Shown here piece by piece: positions 23,030 to 28,327 of a DNA stretch of 31,664 bases. Both the position numbers and the translations under genes were made by a program. The DNA comes from a virus, in the IMG/VR virus record IMGVR_UViG_3300003324_000138, positions 1-31,664 of that record. One strand, given 5' to 3'. The notes below the pieces were generated by a model. The model did no database searches, was not told the DNA's origin, and worked only from the letters and a program-made list of their open reading frames with translations. Every line of letters starts with the position of its first letter. Position 1 is the stretch's first letter.

Positions 23030-23563
23030 TTACTTAACCTCATACGCTTTAGGCGTCACTTTGCCCATCTTAGCAAATTGTTCATTAACGGATCGTTCCG
23101 CCGCTTCCCTTGGTACGCCGACCTTAACGAGAGCTTCTACGCTCTTATCCCAATCGGATAGCTGTTTCTTCTCCGGTCTGGGAGCGGCCGCGATACGTTC
23201 CTTCTTTTGCCATTCCTTATAATCATCCGAGCCGAGTGCAGCATTACGCGAGGACGGCCGAGCCTCGACTTCTTTGGATTGGTAGGCTAATAGGAATACC
23301 GATGCAGTCGCCTGGATACGCTTGGCATAGATGTACAATTGCTTCATGTCCAATTCATGTAGCCAATAGTCCACCTTGATTGTACCCCCACCCAGTATTT
23401 GCTGTACCTGGGATTGTTGTAATTCGATATCCTCTTGTGCCTCATCCGTAACGCCGATCGGCCGCATGAGAAGGATACAAGCATTGGCGTATTGCAGACA
23501 TGTTGCACAACCAGCCTGGAGTGATTCGCCAATGAGTTTACCGCACTCTTTACAGTTACGCAT
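23030..23563 (-). CDS. Zinc-knuckle protein of the leftward operon
   Basis: The start is placed at ATG 23563, which has AGGAG seven bases upstream; an ATG at 23584 has no site. The 177-residue product begins with a zinc knuckle (CKEC at 4-7, CATC at 19-22) and a helical region (QYANACILLMRPIGV). The rest is charged and helical, with KEWQKKERIAAAPRPEKKQL near 120 and a C-terminal segment (GVPREAAERSVNEQF) that looks like a UBA-type or short helical bundle. Function unknown. It is the second gene of the operon and precedes the helicase. Confidence 0.6.
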   Translation of the reverse strand: MRNCKECGKLIGESLQAGCATCLQYANACILLMRPIGVTDEAQEDIELQQSQVQQILGGGTIKVDYWLHELDMKQLYIYAKRIQATASVFLLAYQSKEVEARPSSRNAALGSDDYKEWQKKERIAAAPRPEKKQLSDWDKSVEALVKVGVPREAAERSVNEQFAKMGKVTPKAYEVK

Positions 23564-23587
23564 TTTATCTCCTATATCTATCATTGT

Positions 23588-23800
23588 CTACCGCGATAAA
23601 CTGACCGCTCGCCGCTCACGTGATCGCAGCATGGCCGCTTTCATTAGCTCAAGGCGAGCGCGGCACTGTTCCTGTATTGGTGTGAGCGGCCGATCCTCAT
23701 CGATATTCTCAATCATATCTAATAGCGCGACGACCTCCTCAAAGTGCAACTTGACGAAGTTCGCGTTATTCATTGGCTTGTTATGCATCTGTTCTGGCAT
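23588..23800 (-). CDS. First gene of the leftward operon, small helical protein
   Basis: This 70-residue protein starts at ATG 23800 with AAAGGA about 11 bases upstream. It is the first open frame after the leftward promoter at 23914-23942, with a leader of about 105 bases. It is helical and charged (HFEEVVALLDMIENIDEDRPL, then EQCRARLELMKAAML), and ends with a basic stretch (RSRERRAVSLSR). No family recognised. As the promoter-proximal gene it may be expressed very early. Confidence 0.6.
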   Translation of the reverse strand: MPEQMHNKPMNNANFVKLHFEEVVALLDMIENIDEDRPLTPIQEQCRARLELMKAAMLRSRERRAVSLSR

Positions 23801-23913
23801 CGTATGTTATTTCCTTTTGCATTACACTATTCCAGAGTAGCTCACTTTCGCCTAGTGTTCCCCGTACTTGCTGGCTGCACGTGGGCGACACGCGAGGGAT
23901 ACTCCGGTACACG

Positions 23914-23942
23914 ATGGTAACACGTCTGTGCAGGCGTGTCAA
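23914..23942 (-). promoter_or_regulatory. Leftward sigma70-like promoter
   Basis: On the minus strand TTGACA (23937-23942) is followed by a 17-base spacer and TACCAT (23914-23919). This gives a perfect -35 and a 4/6 -10 at the optimal distance. Transcription would begin near 23906, about 105 bases before the first ATG of the operon. The spacer contains TGCACAGACGT, also found in the repeat array at 24244, so a regulator or initiator may bind here. Confidence 0.7.
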
Positions 23943-24048
23943 GCTTTTATTTGCCTTCGTTTCAACGAGTTCGCGGTAATCGACCCGCGAGAGTACCCAC
24001 CCCCTCTTGCTCACTCCCGGCGGCCCTCCGTGAGTACCCCCGCAAAGT

Positions 24049-24150
24049 GATGAAAACAAAAGGGAAAAAATAAAAAGTTACCTCTAAGATTTCTCTTCTT
24101 TTTTATGTTTTCTTTTTTATCTCTCTTCTTTATATATAAAAACTTACGAA
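24049..24150 (+). other. AT-rich, strand-asymmetric tract
   Basis: About 100 bases of very high A+T. The first third (24049-24077) is nearly all purine on the plus strand. The next part (about 24090-24130) is nearly all pyrimidine, rich in TTTTTTA and TCTCTTC blocks, and ends in ATATATAAAA. It lies between the two divergent promoters and next to phased repeats. A duplex-unwinding element of a replication origin is a reasonable inference; no initiator protein is known here. Confidence 0.45.
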
Positions 24151-24229
24151 GCAACCCACGTTTCGCCGAGGCGTACGGGGTTCTGAAGGGGATACCTACT
24201 TTCCGCAAATTGTTGAAAATGCGAAAGTT

Positions 24230-24285
24230 ACGTCGAAGAAACATGCACAGACGTATCGCAGACGTGTCCAAACGTGCGCCAACGT
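24230..24285 (+). repeat. Helically spaced ACGT direct repeats (iteron-like)
   Basis: ACGT cores start at 24230, 24251, 24262, 24272 and 24282, that is 21, 11, 10 and 10 bases apart, or two and then one helical turns. The two best units are CAGACGT at 24248 and 24259; the next two are CAAACGT (24269) and CCAACGT (24279). All face the same way, so a protein could bind them along one side of the helix. The longer form TGCACAGACGT at 24244 recurs inside the leftward promoter. Confidence 0.6.
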
Positions 24286-24364
24286 ACTCCTCCCGTGCGA
24301 CAAATAATTGCAAAAATCGATGGCGAATACACGGCGAAAACAGTAATACGCTATTAGGCTCGGC

Positions 24365-24418
24365 GGACCAACTCCCCGCTATAAAGGACCAACTCCCGGC
24401 CCAACTCCCCCTTATATA
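24365..24418 (+). repeat. Direct repeats GGACCAACTCCC with TATA boxes
   Basis: GGACCAACTCCC occurs at 24365-24376 and 24386-24397, and GGCCCAACTCCC at 24398-24409. The first and third copies extend for 21 bases with matching layout: the repeat, one to two more C or G, and TATAAA (24381 on) or TATATA. The pattern looks like an operator or iteron set. No promoter with a good -35 could be matched to the TATA parts. Confidence 0.55.
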
Positions 24419-24569
24419 GTAATAGGCTCTGCGCGAGGCGTAGGGTGTATAGGGAGGGGGTGTATGGCATATATCGCTATTCATATATTGCGCTAATAGT
24501 TCATTACGATACGCTAGCCGTCAAGACGCCGGGCAGGTACTAGGGTTCTTTTTTCTCGCAAATTGGTAC

Positions 24570-24598
24570 TTGACACGCGGCTCATCCTTATATATGAT
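24570..24598 (+). promoter_or_regulatory. Rightward sigma70-like promoter
   Basis: TTGACA (24570-24575), a 17-base spacer and TATGAT (24593-24598) give a near-consensus promoter. Transcription would start near 24605, about 40 bases before the ATG at 24645. The -35 region shares CTTGACACGC exactly with the leftward promoter on the other strand. This position also excludes the longer reading of the next gene, whose frame begins inside the -35. Confidence 0.8.
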
Positions 24599-24644
24599 GG
24601 AAGAGTCAGGCAGTACACTTCAAACCTCGAAAGGATCTTCAAAC

Positions 24645-25175
24645 ATGAAATCTCTCAGACTCGTAACCGACGCAGCCACTCCGCAAGGCGAACAGCCGCA
24701 GGCACCCAAGCCGATCGACAAGGTGACTACCAAGTCATTTTTCGACCTGGATTCGTTTACCGATTTGACGCTGGTAAAAAACTGGCAGTTCACGCCGGTT
24801 AAGGACACAACCGAAGCGCTGGCTCGGCTCGGCAATGACTCATCCAAGTTCCTCAGCATTATTAATGAGGGACTGATGGCGGAGCAGAATCGGCAGGTGC
24901 GTGACTCTAATGGCGATTGGAAGCAAAAGGACGATGAGGGCAATCTGACCGATCCGCCGTCCACGTTCACGCCTGTTGACCGCGACGATTATAACGCTCT
25001 TGTCCGGCAGTTGGCCATTAGCGTATTCGGCTATACGGTTGGCCGCGATCTCGACGATGCGACGAAGGCGAAAAACAACGCGGCGCGTGAAGCGGCCAAG
25101 TCCATGATTAAGTCCACCGAAGTTATCCGCGATGGTCTGAAGAAACAGATGGCCGCGCGGCAGGCGTCAGAGTAA
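24645..25175 (+). CDS. First rightward (early-type) protein, unknown function
   Basis: The start was set at ATG 24645, with AAAGGA nine bases upstream and just after the rightward promoter; the frame is open further upstream only through the promoter itself. The 176-residue product is soluble and charged. Its N-terminal linker (ATPQGEQPQAPKPIDK) is followed by a mixed region (FFDLDSFTDLTLVKNWQF) and a long helical C-terminus (KAKNNAAREAAKSMIKS, then GLKKQMAARQASE). G+C is higher than in neighbouring genes. No domain recognised. As the promoter-proximal rightward gene, with a hairpin after it, it may be strongly expressed early, for example as a DNA-binding or host-takeover protein (speculative). 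Confidence 0.7.
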   Translation: MKSLRLVTDAATPQGEQPQAPKPIDKVTTKSFFDLDSFTDLTLVKNWQFTPVKDTTEALARLGNDSSKFLSIINEGLMAEQNRQVRDSNGDWKQKDDEGNLTDPPSTFTPVDRDDYNALVRQLAISVFGYTVGRDLDDATKAKNNAAREAAKSMIKSTEVIRDGLKKQMAARQASE

Positions 25176-25190
25176 TCGCGTATTTTCCTG

Positions 25191-25219
25191 TTGACAAACC
25201 AAACCTCCTATGAGATTAT
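25191..25219 (+). promoter_or_regulatory. Possible second rightward promoter
   Basis: TTGACA (25191-25196), a 17-base spacer and GATTAT (25214-25219, 4/6) lie 15 bases after the stop of the previous gene. Transcription would start near 25226. The -10 is weak and overlaps the loop of the hairpin at 25204-25231, so this could be chance. Confidence 0.35.
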
Positions 25220-25240
25220 TCTTATAGGAGGCTTTACCTT
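25204..25240 (+). terminator. Hairpin with T-run: terminator or ribosome-site clamp
   Basis: CCTCCTAT (25204-25211) pairs with ATAGGAGG (25224-25231) across a 12-base loop. It is followed by CTTTACCTTTTTT. This looks like a Rho-independent terminator after the early gene. The right arm also contains AGGAGG, the only ribosome site for the next ORF (13 bases from its ATG), so the hairpin could instead hold that site closed. The two readings cannot be separated here. Confidence 0.5.
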
Positions 25241-25244
25241 TTTT

Positions 25245-25439
25245 ATGCTACCTAAAATGCAATCGGCGGAGATTACACACATTTGTCTTTTCTCGGAAGA
25301 GGGAGTCATCGAACGTATGGACGCGCAGAAGGATGCATTCGAATTGGACATCCCTGCGCTTGTTGCACGTCATCCCGATTTTGTTTTCTTTTCGCTGTAC
25401 GCAGGAGAGCGTATTCTTTTTACAGCGTATTTACGTTAG
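25245..25439 (+). CDS. Small hypothetical protein downstream of the hairpin
   Basis: The start was set at ATG 25245, giving 64 residues; an in-frame TTG at 25191 would start inside the possible promoter, and ATG 25257 is an alternative. The product has a strand-rich start (ITHICLFSEEGVIERM), then an acidic helix (KDAFELDIPALVARHP) and a hydrophobic end (FVFFSLYAGERILFTAYLR). No family recognised. AGGAGG lies 13 bases upstream, longer than usual, and inside a hairpin arm. Confidence 0.5.
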   Translation: MLPKMQSAEITHICLFSEEGVIERMDAQKDAFELDIPALVARHPDFVFFSLYAGERILFTAYLR

Positions 25440-25445
25440 TACTTT

Positions 25446-25496
25446 TGGCATAGTACTTTCGGTACGGGTATACCCCAGTACTAAGGTACTATGCCA
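25446..25496 (+). repeat. 51-bp nested palindrome
   Basis: TGGCATAGTAC (25446-25456) is exactly inverted at 25486-25496. Between them is a second palindrome, GGGTATACCC (25466-25475), with GTAC on each side. The whole folds as a long interrupted cruciform. No T-run follows, so a standard terminator is unlikely. A binding site for a dimeric regulator or a recombination/replication site is possible. It lies in the gap before two HTH genes. Confidence 0.55.
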
Positions 25497-25568
25497 TTAC
25501 GGGCGGCGCCTTACCTACAATAGATCCCTGAAAAAATTCCCAACGCAAAAAGTCGCGCAAAAAAAAAA

Positions 25569-25793
25569 ATGAAAATAAAAAATAGGAAACGCCCCTACGG
25601 TTTGTCGCGTAAGGAGATGCCGTATTATGAGGATATCGTTAGCGGCCGGAAGCCGATAGAGACGGCGCGGCGGCTCGGCGTTACGTTGGAAGAAGTGCAG
25701 GATCGCATTATGTCAATTGAAAGGAAAGTAAACGATTGGCAACGTCGGAGAACCCTAAGGGACCAGCAACTGCGGGAAACAACTATTCGCTAG
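25569..25793 (+). CDS. Small HTH-like DNA-binding protein
   Basis: This 74-residue, very basic protein has its ATG formed by the last base of an 11-A run (25559-25569), without a normal ribosome site. Residues 26-50 fit a helix-turn-helix (SGRKPIETARRLGVTLEEVQ), with A-R-R-L-G-V in the turn, as in sigma-region-4 or small repressor folds. The last third is helical and Arg-rich (VNDWQRRRTLRDQQLR). The end overlaps the start of the LuxR-type gene. Probably a regulator, target unknown. Confidence 0.6.
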   Translation: MKIKNRKRPYGLSRKEMPYYEDIVSGRKPIETARRLGVTLEEVQDRIMSIERKVNDWQRRRTLRDQQLRETTIR

Positions 25794-26026
25794 GAATCCT
25801 AATACAAACCCTCACCCCCGCCGAACATCGTGTCTATCTGCAACTGTTAACGTCGCGGTCTATGACGAATATAGCGGAAGAATTCCACTTATCCGTCAAG
25901 ACAATAGACACCCATTGCACCAATATACTGCATAAATTACGTGTGCGTAACAGGTACGCGTTAATTATTCAGCATTACGAATCCCTGATTGACATTATCA
26001 AAAAACCAAATTCACTGTCACAATAG
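25736..26026 (+). CDS. LuxR/GerE-type HTH regulator
   Basis: This 96-residue protein starts at TTG 25736, with AAAGGAAAG 8-10 bases upstream, in a 58-base overlap with the previous gene. Residues 26-80 match the LuxR C-terminal HTH: LTPAEHRVYLQLLTSRS, then NIAEEFHLSVKTIDTHCTNI and LHKLRVRNRYAL, with the conserved T-P-x-E, I-A-x-x, S-x-x-T-[IV]-x-x-H and L-x-V. No receiver or ligand domain is present. Such stand-alone proteins activate or repress transcription as dimers. A gap with a palindrome and a promoter follows it, so a late regulator is plausible. Confidence 0.75.
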   Translation: MATSENPKGPATAGNNYSLGILIQTLTPAEHRVYLQLLTSRSMTNIAEEFHLSVKTIDTHCTNILHKLRVRNRYALIIQHYESLIDIIKKPNSLSQ

Positions 26027-26041
26027 ATAAATACCTGAGCC

Positions 26042-26077
26042 AAGTAGCGAGCTAAGAATATTCTGATATTGCTACTT
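26042..26077 (+). repeat. 36-bp symmetric nested palindrome
   Basis: AAGTAGC (26042-26048) and GCTACTT (26071-26077) are exact inverted arms. They flank AGAATATTCT (26055-26064), itself a perfect palindrome, with six bases on each side. The centre is shared. The design parallels the element at 25446. It lies 27 bases before a -35-like TTGACA, the usual place for an activator or repressor site. The binding protein is unknown; the LuxR-type product just upstream is one candidate. Confidence 0.55.
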
Positions 26078-26103
26078 TGTTGATTACAGGGCAAATAAAG
26101 TTG

Positions 26104-26132
26104 TTGACAGTCGGCCCGGCCCGTGGTAGCGT
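26104..26132 (+). promoter_or_regulatory. Candidate rightward promoter before the packaging genes
   Basis: TTGACA (26104-26109), a 17-base spacer that is very G+C rich, and TAGCGT (26127-26132, 3/6). Transcription would start near 26139. A near-perfect ribosome site, AAGGAGGT (26164-26171), follows about 25 bases later. The weak -10 and the palindrome upstream suggest that an activator may be needed, which would suit a late promoter (inference). Confidence 0.5.
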
Positions 26133-26175
26133 GGACGTGACAGCGCGAGTAGTGTACCCCGATAAGGAGGTATTA

Positions 26176-26499
26176 ATGAAGTAAATATATAAAACAGCGC
26201 TTGGGAATCTGAAGTAGTTTGTTAAGTTCGTTGATAGCGTAGACGCAAATCTCATTGAAAGGAATCCGGCGGAGGGTAACTTTACTGTGAAAAGCTACGA
26301 ATACGCTATCAACCGATTAAACAATTCTCCCTTACATCGTTTCTTAGCGAGTCGCTCTAATGAGAATGAATCCTCTAATAATGGAACCGGCCCCGCCGGA
26401 ACCGATAACACCGGAAGTAATACAACCGCTTCAGCCCAATACCGACGCAGCCTTGGAGTCTGTGGGTCTATTAGGCCCGCCGAAGGATCTAAAGAGTAA
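26176..26499 (+). pseudogene. Stop-interrupted gene between the regulators and the small terminase
   Basis: AAGGAGGT leads to ATG 26176, but the frame reads Met-Lys-TAA. It continues in the same frame with a TAG at codon 14, and is then open to 26499. After the stops it reads like protein: IYKTALGNLK, then FVKFVDSVDANLIERNPAEG and SYEYAINRLNNSPLHRFLASR. Both stops are one C-to-T change from Gln codons (CAA, CAG). A GTG at 26287 with GGAGG 11 bases upstream could start a shorter 70-residue product. The last 140 bases overlap the small-terminase candidate in another frame. TAG and TAA end other genes here, so recoding is unlikely. A decayed gene is the best call. Confidence 0.5.
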
Positions 26500-26740
26500 G
26501 TTAAAAGCTAACTATTTAGATACCGATTCTTTATTTCAATCGCTCAGCGGAATGGTTCATGGGTCTGGATCGGAAGCGATTCGCCTGTCGGCTATTAAGA
26601 CAGCGCTTGAGTTGAACCCCGAAACGCGCGGGGCCGAGAAACAAAAGGAACTGCCGATTATTAATATTGTGATCAACGGTTCCCGTGACTTTAAAGTAAA
26701 TCCTATTCTTATTCCTCGTGAGGTGGCCCTTGAGCAGTGA
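26360..26740 (+). CDS. Small terminase subunit candidate
   Basis: This 126-residue protein starts at ATG 26360; ATG at 26366 (MNPLIMEP) is an alternative. No strong ribosome site is visible. A Pro-rich N-terminus (EPAPPEPITPEVIQPLQP) is followed by a helical centre (DSLFQSLSGMVHGSG, then EAIRLSAIKTALELNP). The end is beta-type with ELPIINIVINGS and a Pro-rich tip. That order (helical core, then a short beta barrel strand set with I-x-I-x-x-I-x-G) resembles some phage small terminases. An N-terminal HTH is not evident. The large terminase lies 3.3 kb downstream. The call is tentative. Confidence 0.45.
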   Translation: MRMNPLIMEPAPPEPITPEVIQPLQPNTDAALESVGLLGPPKDLKSKLKANYLDTDSLFQSLSGMVHGSGSEAIRLSAIKTALELNPETRGAEKQKELPIINIVINGSRDFKVNPILIPREVALEQ

Positions 26741-27032
26741 GTCAGCAAAAGAAACGTCCTTAGAATCCGTCCTAGGTAATCCTACTAAGGGTTTCCTAGA
26801 AAATCTTTATGAGATGCAATATCGTCAGGGAATGAATCCTCATCCTATGACGAAGAAATTTCATATGGTGCATACAGGAACATTTCAAGAACGTCTGCGA
26901 GCCGCCATTTCCCGAGGTCGTCGCCATTGTGAGATTACTGGATTACGGTTTATCAGCGTCCGGCCGTTCCTCAGTGATCTCACGATGGACGAGAAACATC
27001 ACGTTAATCCAGGGGAGGAAATAAGTCAATGA
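26730..27032 (+). CDS. Hypothetical protein after the small terminase candidate
   Basis: The start is placed at TTG 26730, with GAGG about seven bases upstream, overlapping the previous stop; GTG 26718 is possible. The 100-residue product is basic in the middle (FQERLRAAISRGRRHCEITG) and ends acidic (DEKHHVNPGEEISQ). The segment NPTKGFLENLYEMQYRQGMNPHP opens it. No domain recognised. Likely made from the same transcript as its neighbours. Confidence 0.5.
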   Translation: MSSESAKETSLESVLGNPTKGFLENLYEMQYRQGMNPHPMTKKFHMVHTGTFQERLRAAISRGRRHCEITGLRFISVRPFLSDLTMDEKHHVNPGEEISQ

Positions 27033-27574
27033 TACCCAATATGCCAACCGGCGGTGATCCTACACAGCCAGTTAAATTAGATCCCTCCTCATTTGATCCG
27101 CGCAATCCGATGCAGCCTGTCGCTGTAACGGATCAAACCTACCTTGACGCAACCTTCCATAATTTTACCCGCACGTTAATTAATGGGCGAATCGTAAAGA
27201 ACGCGACAGACGCCTATTGGTATTCTCAACCTCCCGAAGTTCAACAGCTTTACTTCCTGCATAGTGAATACGAGCGGTATAACCTTGCCTATAAACTTGC
27301 AGGCGAGGGTTATAAGATTGACGTTCCCATCATGGTGTGGGGGTACGATCCTTTAGCCACGATGGTATTACGCCAGAATCAAGGACTCAGTTGGGTACCT
27401 TCTGCTAATATGGTTCCCTTCTCCGGCGTGCCTGGTGTACCGGATTCCGCTCCCTATAAGCCAGGGGACCCGATGCCTTCTATGGGCATTCCCGTAACGA
27501 CGGATTGGGCGGCCGGTCTGGAGAAAACAGATGTCTGGCTTTACGATCAGGTTACTGGGGAGCGGAAGTTATGA
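27029..27574 (+). CDS. Hypothetical protein of the packaging block
   Basis: This 181-residue protein starts at ATG 27029 with GGAGG ten bases upstream and overlaps the previous stop (ATGA). The N-terminus is Pro/Asp-rich (GGDPTQPVKLDPSSFDPRNP). The centre (TYLDATFHNFTRTLINGRIV) and (EYERYNLAYKLAGEGYKIDVP) looks globular, and the end is Pro/Gly-rich. No family is recognised. The composition resembles small virion-associated or connector proteins of unknown function. Its neighbours are small terminase-like and short proteins. Confidence 0.6.
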   Translation: MIPNMPTGGDPTQPVKLDPSSFDPRNPMQPVAVTDQTYLDATFHNFTRTLINGRIVKNATDAYWYSQPPEVQQLYFLHSEYERYNLAYKLAGEGYKIDVPIMVWGYDPLATMVLRQNQGLSWVPSANMVPFSGVPGVPDSAPYKPGDPMPSMGIPVTTDWAAGLEKTDVWLYDQVTGERKL

Positions 27575-27672
27575 ACTTTTATCTCCTCGATTGTAATTGT
27601 GGTCATCCAATGCATCGAAAATATTATATATCATGGATGGCAGGTGTAAGAGTTTTTAGCAGTAAATCGTGA
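27571..27672 (+). CDS. Tiny CxCGH protein
   Basis: An open frame of 33 residues begins at an ATG overlapping the previous stop (ATGA), with GGAG nine or ten bases upstream. It ends at TGA 27672, four bases before the next ATG. It contains CNCGHPMH (8-15), a half zinc-site. The exact fit between two genes makes it likely to be translated. Function unknown. Confidence 0.45.
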   Translation: MNFYLLDCNCGHPMHRKYYISWMAGVRVFSSKS

Positions 27673-27676
27673 GCTT

Positions 27677-27982
27677 ATGTGGTTCTCGAAGAAAGACAGA
27701 CAAACCCTCGAAAGGATAGCTATGGACATTAGTATTTTGAAAGAAGCATGGAGTGGATTTGCGACGAACTTCGGTACGTTTGCAACAGATTTCCAAAAAT
27801 TCACCGGTGATTTCGCCAAGTTTATGACAACGGTGCAGACCACCAATCCGAATGATCAGGTGGAAGTGGATAACATCGTTGCCGGATTGCGTGGATTTGG
27901 TAATCAGGTAGCTGGTTTCGACGCCAGTATTAAAGATATCGACGCGAAGATAAATCCCCCGGCCGCCCAGGCACAGGGATAA
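27677..27982 (+). CDS. Helical hypothetical protein
   Basis: This 101-residue protein starts at ATG 27677, four bases after the previous stop. It begins with a charged helix (KKDRQTLERIAMDISILKEA) and has a Phe-rich middle (GFATNFGTFATDFQKF, then FTGDFAKFMTTV). The spacing of F and T in this middle forms a seven-residue repeat of the type F-x-T-x-F. The last third is polar (VAGLRGFGNQVAGFDASIKD). A coiled-coil or bundle protein is likely. Function unknown. Confidence 0.6.
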   Translation: MWFSKKDRQTLERIAMDISILKEAWSGFATNFGTFATDFQKFTGDFAKFMTTVQTTNPNDQVEVDNIVAGLRGFGNQVAGFDASIKDIDAKINPPAAQAQG

Positions 27983-27984
27983 CA

Positions 27985-28005
27985 AACCCCATCGAGGGAG
28001 GGGTT
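27985..28005 (+). terminator. Weak hairpin between genes
   Basis: AACCCC (27985-27990) pairs with GGGGTT (28000-28005) across a nine-base loop, just after the stop at 27982. There is no T-run after it (GCGTTCGTCTG), so it would be a poor terminator. It could slow the polymerase or protect the RNA end. Low confidence. Confidence 0.25.
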
Positions 28006-28075
28006 CGCGTTCGTCTGTAATCGCCACAACACGATTCGTATTCGGACCGGCGGACCCCTTAAACTTTTGTATCAT

Positions 28076-28327
28076 ATGAACATACATTTAGGATCTATTG
28101 TACATTATGTGCAAACCGATCCTAAGAATACCAATCACATTGTAGCTCAGGTTGTAAAAATTACATCAGATACGGTTGTTGATTTAATTTTATTATACGA
28201 CGGTTCGAAGTTGATCCCGGTCGGACAGTCCTTGGTTCAGGGTATAAAAAGAGATTTGAGCTGGGGATTAGGTACATGGCACCGGCCGGAAGATGGTTGT
28301 CAAGGGCATAGAGTTTGTCCTTTTTAA
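28076..28327 (+). CDS. Small beta-type hypothetical protein
   Basis: The start was set at ATG 28076, giving 83 residues; TTG 28067 is possible, and neither has a clear ribosome site. The product has the pattern G-S-I-V-H-Y-V, then HIVAQVVKI and VVDLILLYDG, ending in GTWHRPED. This matches small phage proteins with a beta-barrel, where a closing G-[TS]-W-H-x-P-E is characteristic. Their function is unknown. It overlaps the lysozyme-like gene by 35 bases. Confidence 0.6.
   Translation: MNIHLGSIVHYVQTDPKNTNHIVAQVVKITSDTVVDLILLYDGSKLIPVGQSLVQGIKRDLSWGLGTWHRPEDGCQGHRVCPF

Noticed and set aside
23944-24060. Possible CRISPR-like or tandem pattern (AGTACCC repeated at 23991 and 24032)
   Set aside because: Only two short copies, with no regular spacer. 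Not an array.
24011-24484. 157-residue minus-strand ORF across the control region, and a 104-residue plus-strand ORF at 24105-24419
   Set aside because: Low-complexity text caused by the repeats and the A/T tract (for example repeated GSW units). No ribosome site. It runs through both repeat families and matches no protein-like pattern.
26176-26220. Reassignment of TAA and TAG to Gln in this phage
   Set aside because: TAG and TAA end several well supported genes here, for example at 3773, 3998 and 9741, with correctly placed starts after them. No suppressor tRNA was seen in the window.
27656-28087. 143-residue minus-strand ORF opposite the genes at 27677 and 28076
   Set aside because: Antisense to a coupled chain of plus-strand genes. 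No ribosome site and no partner on that strand.
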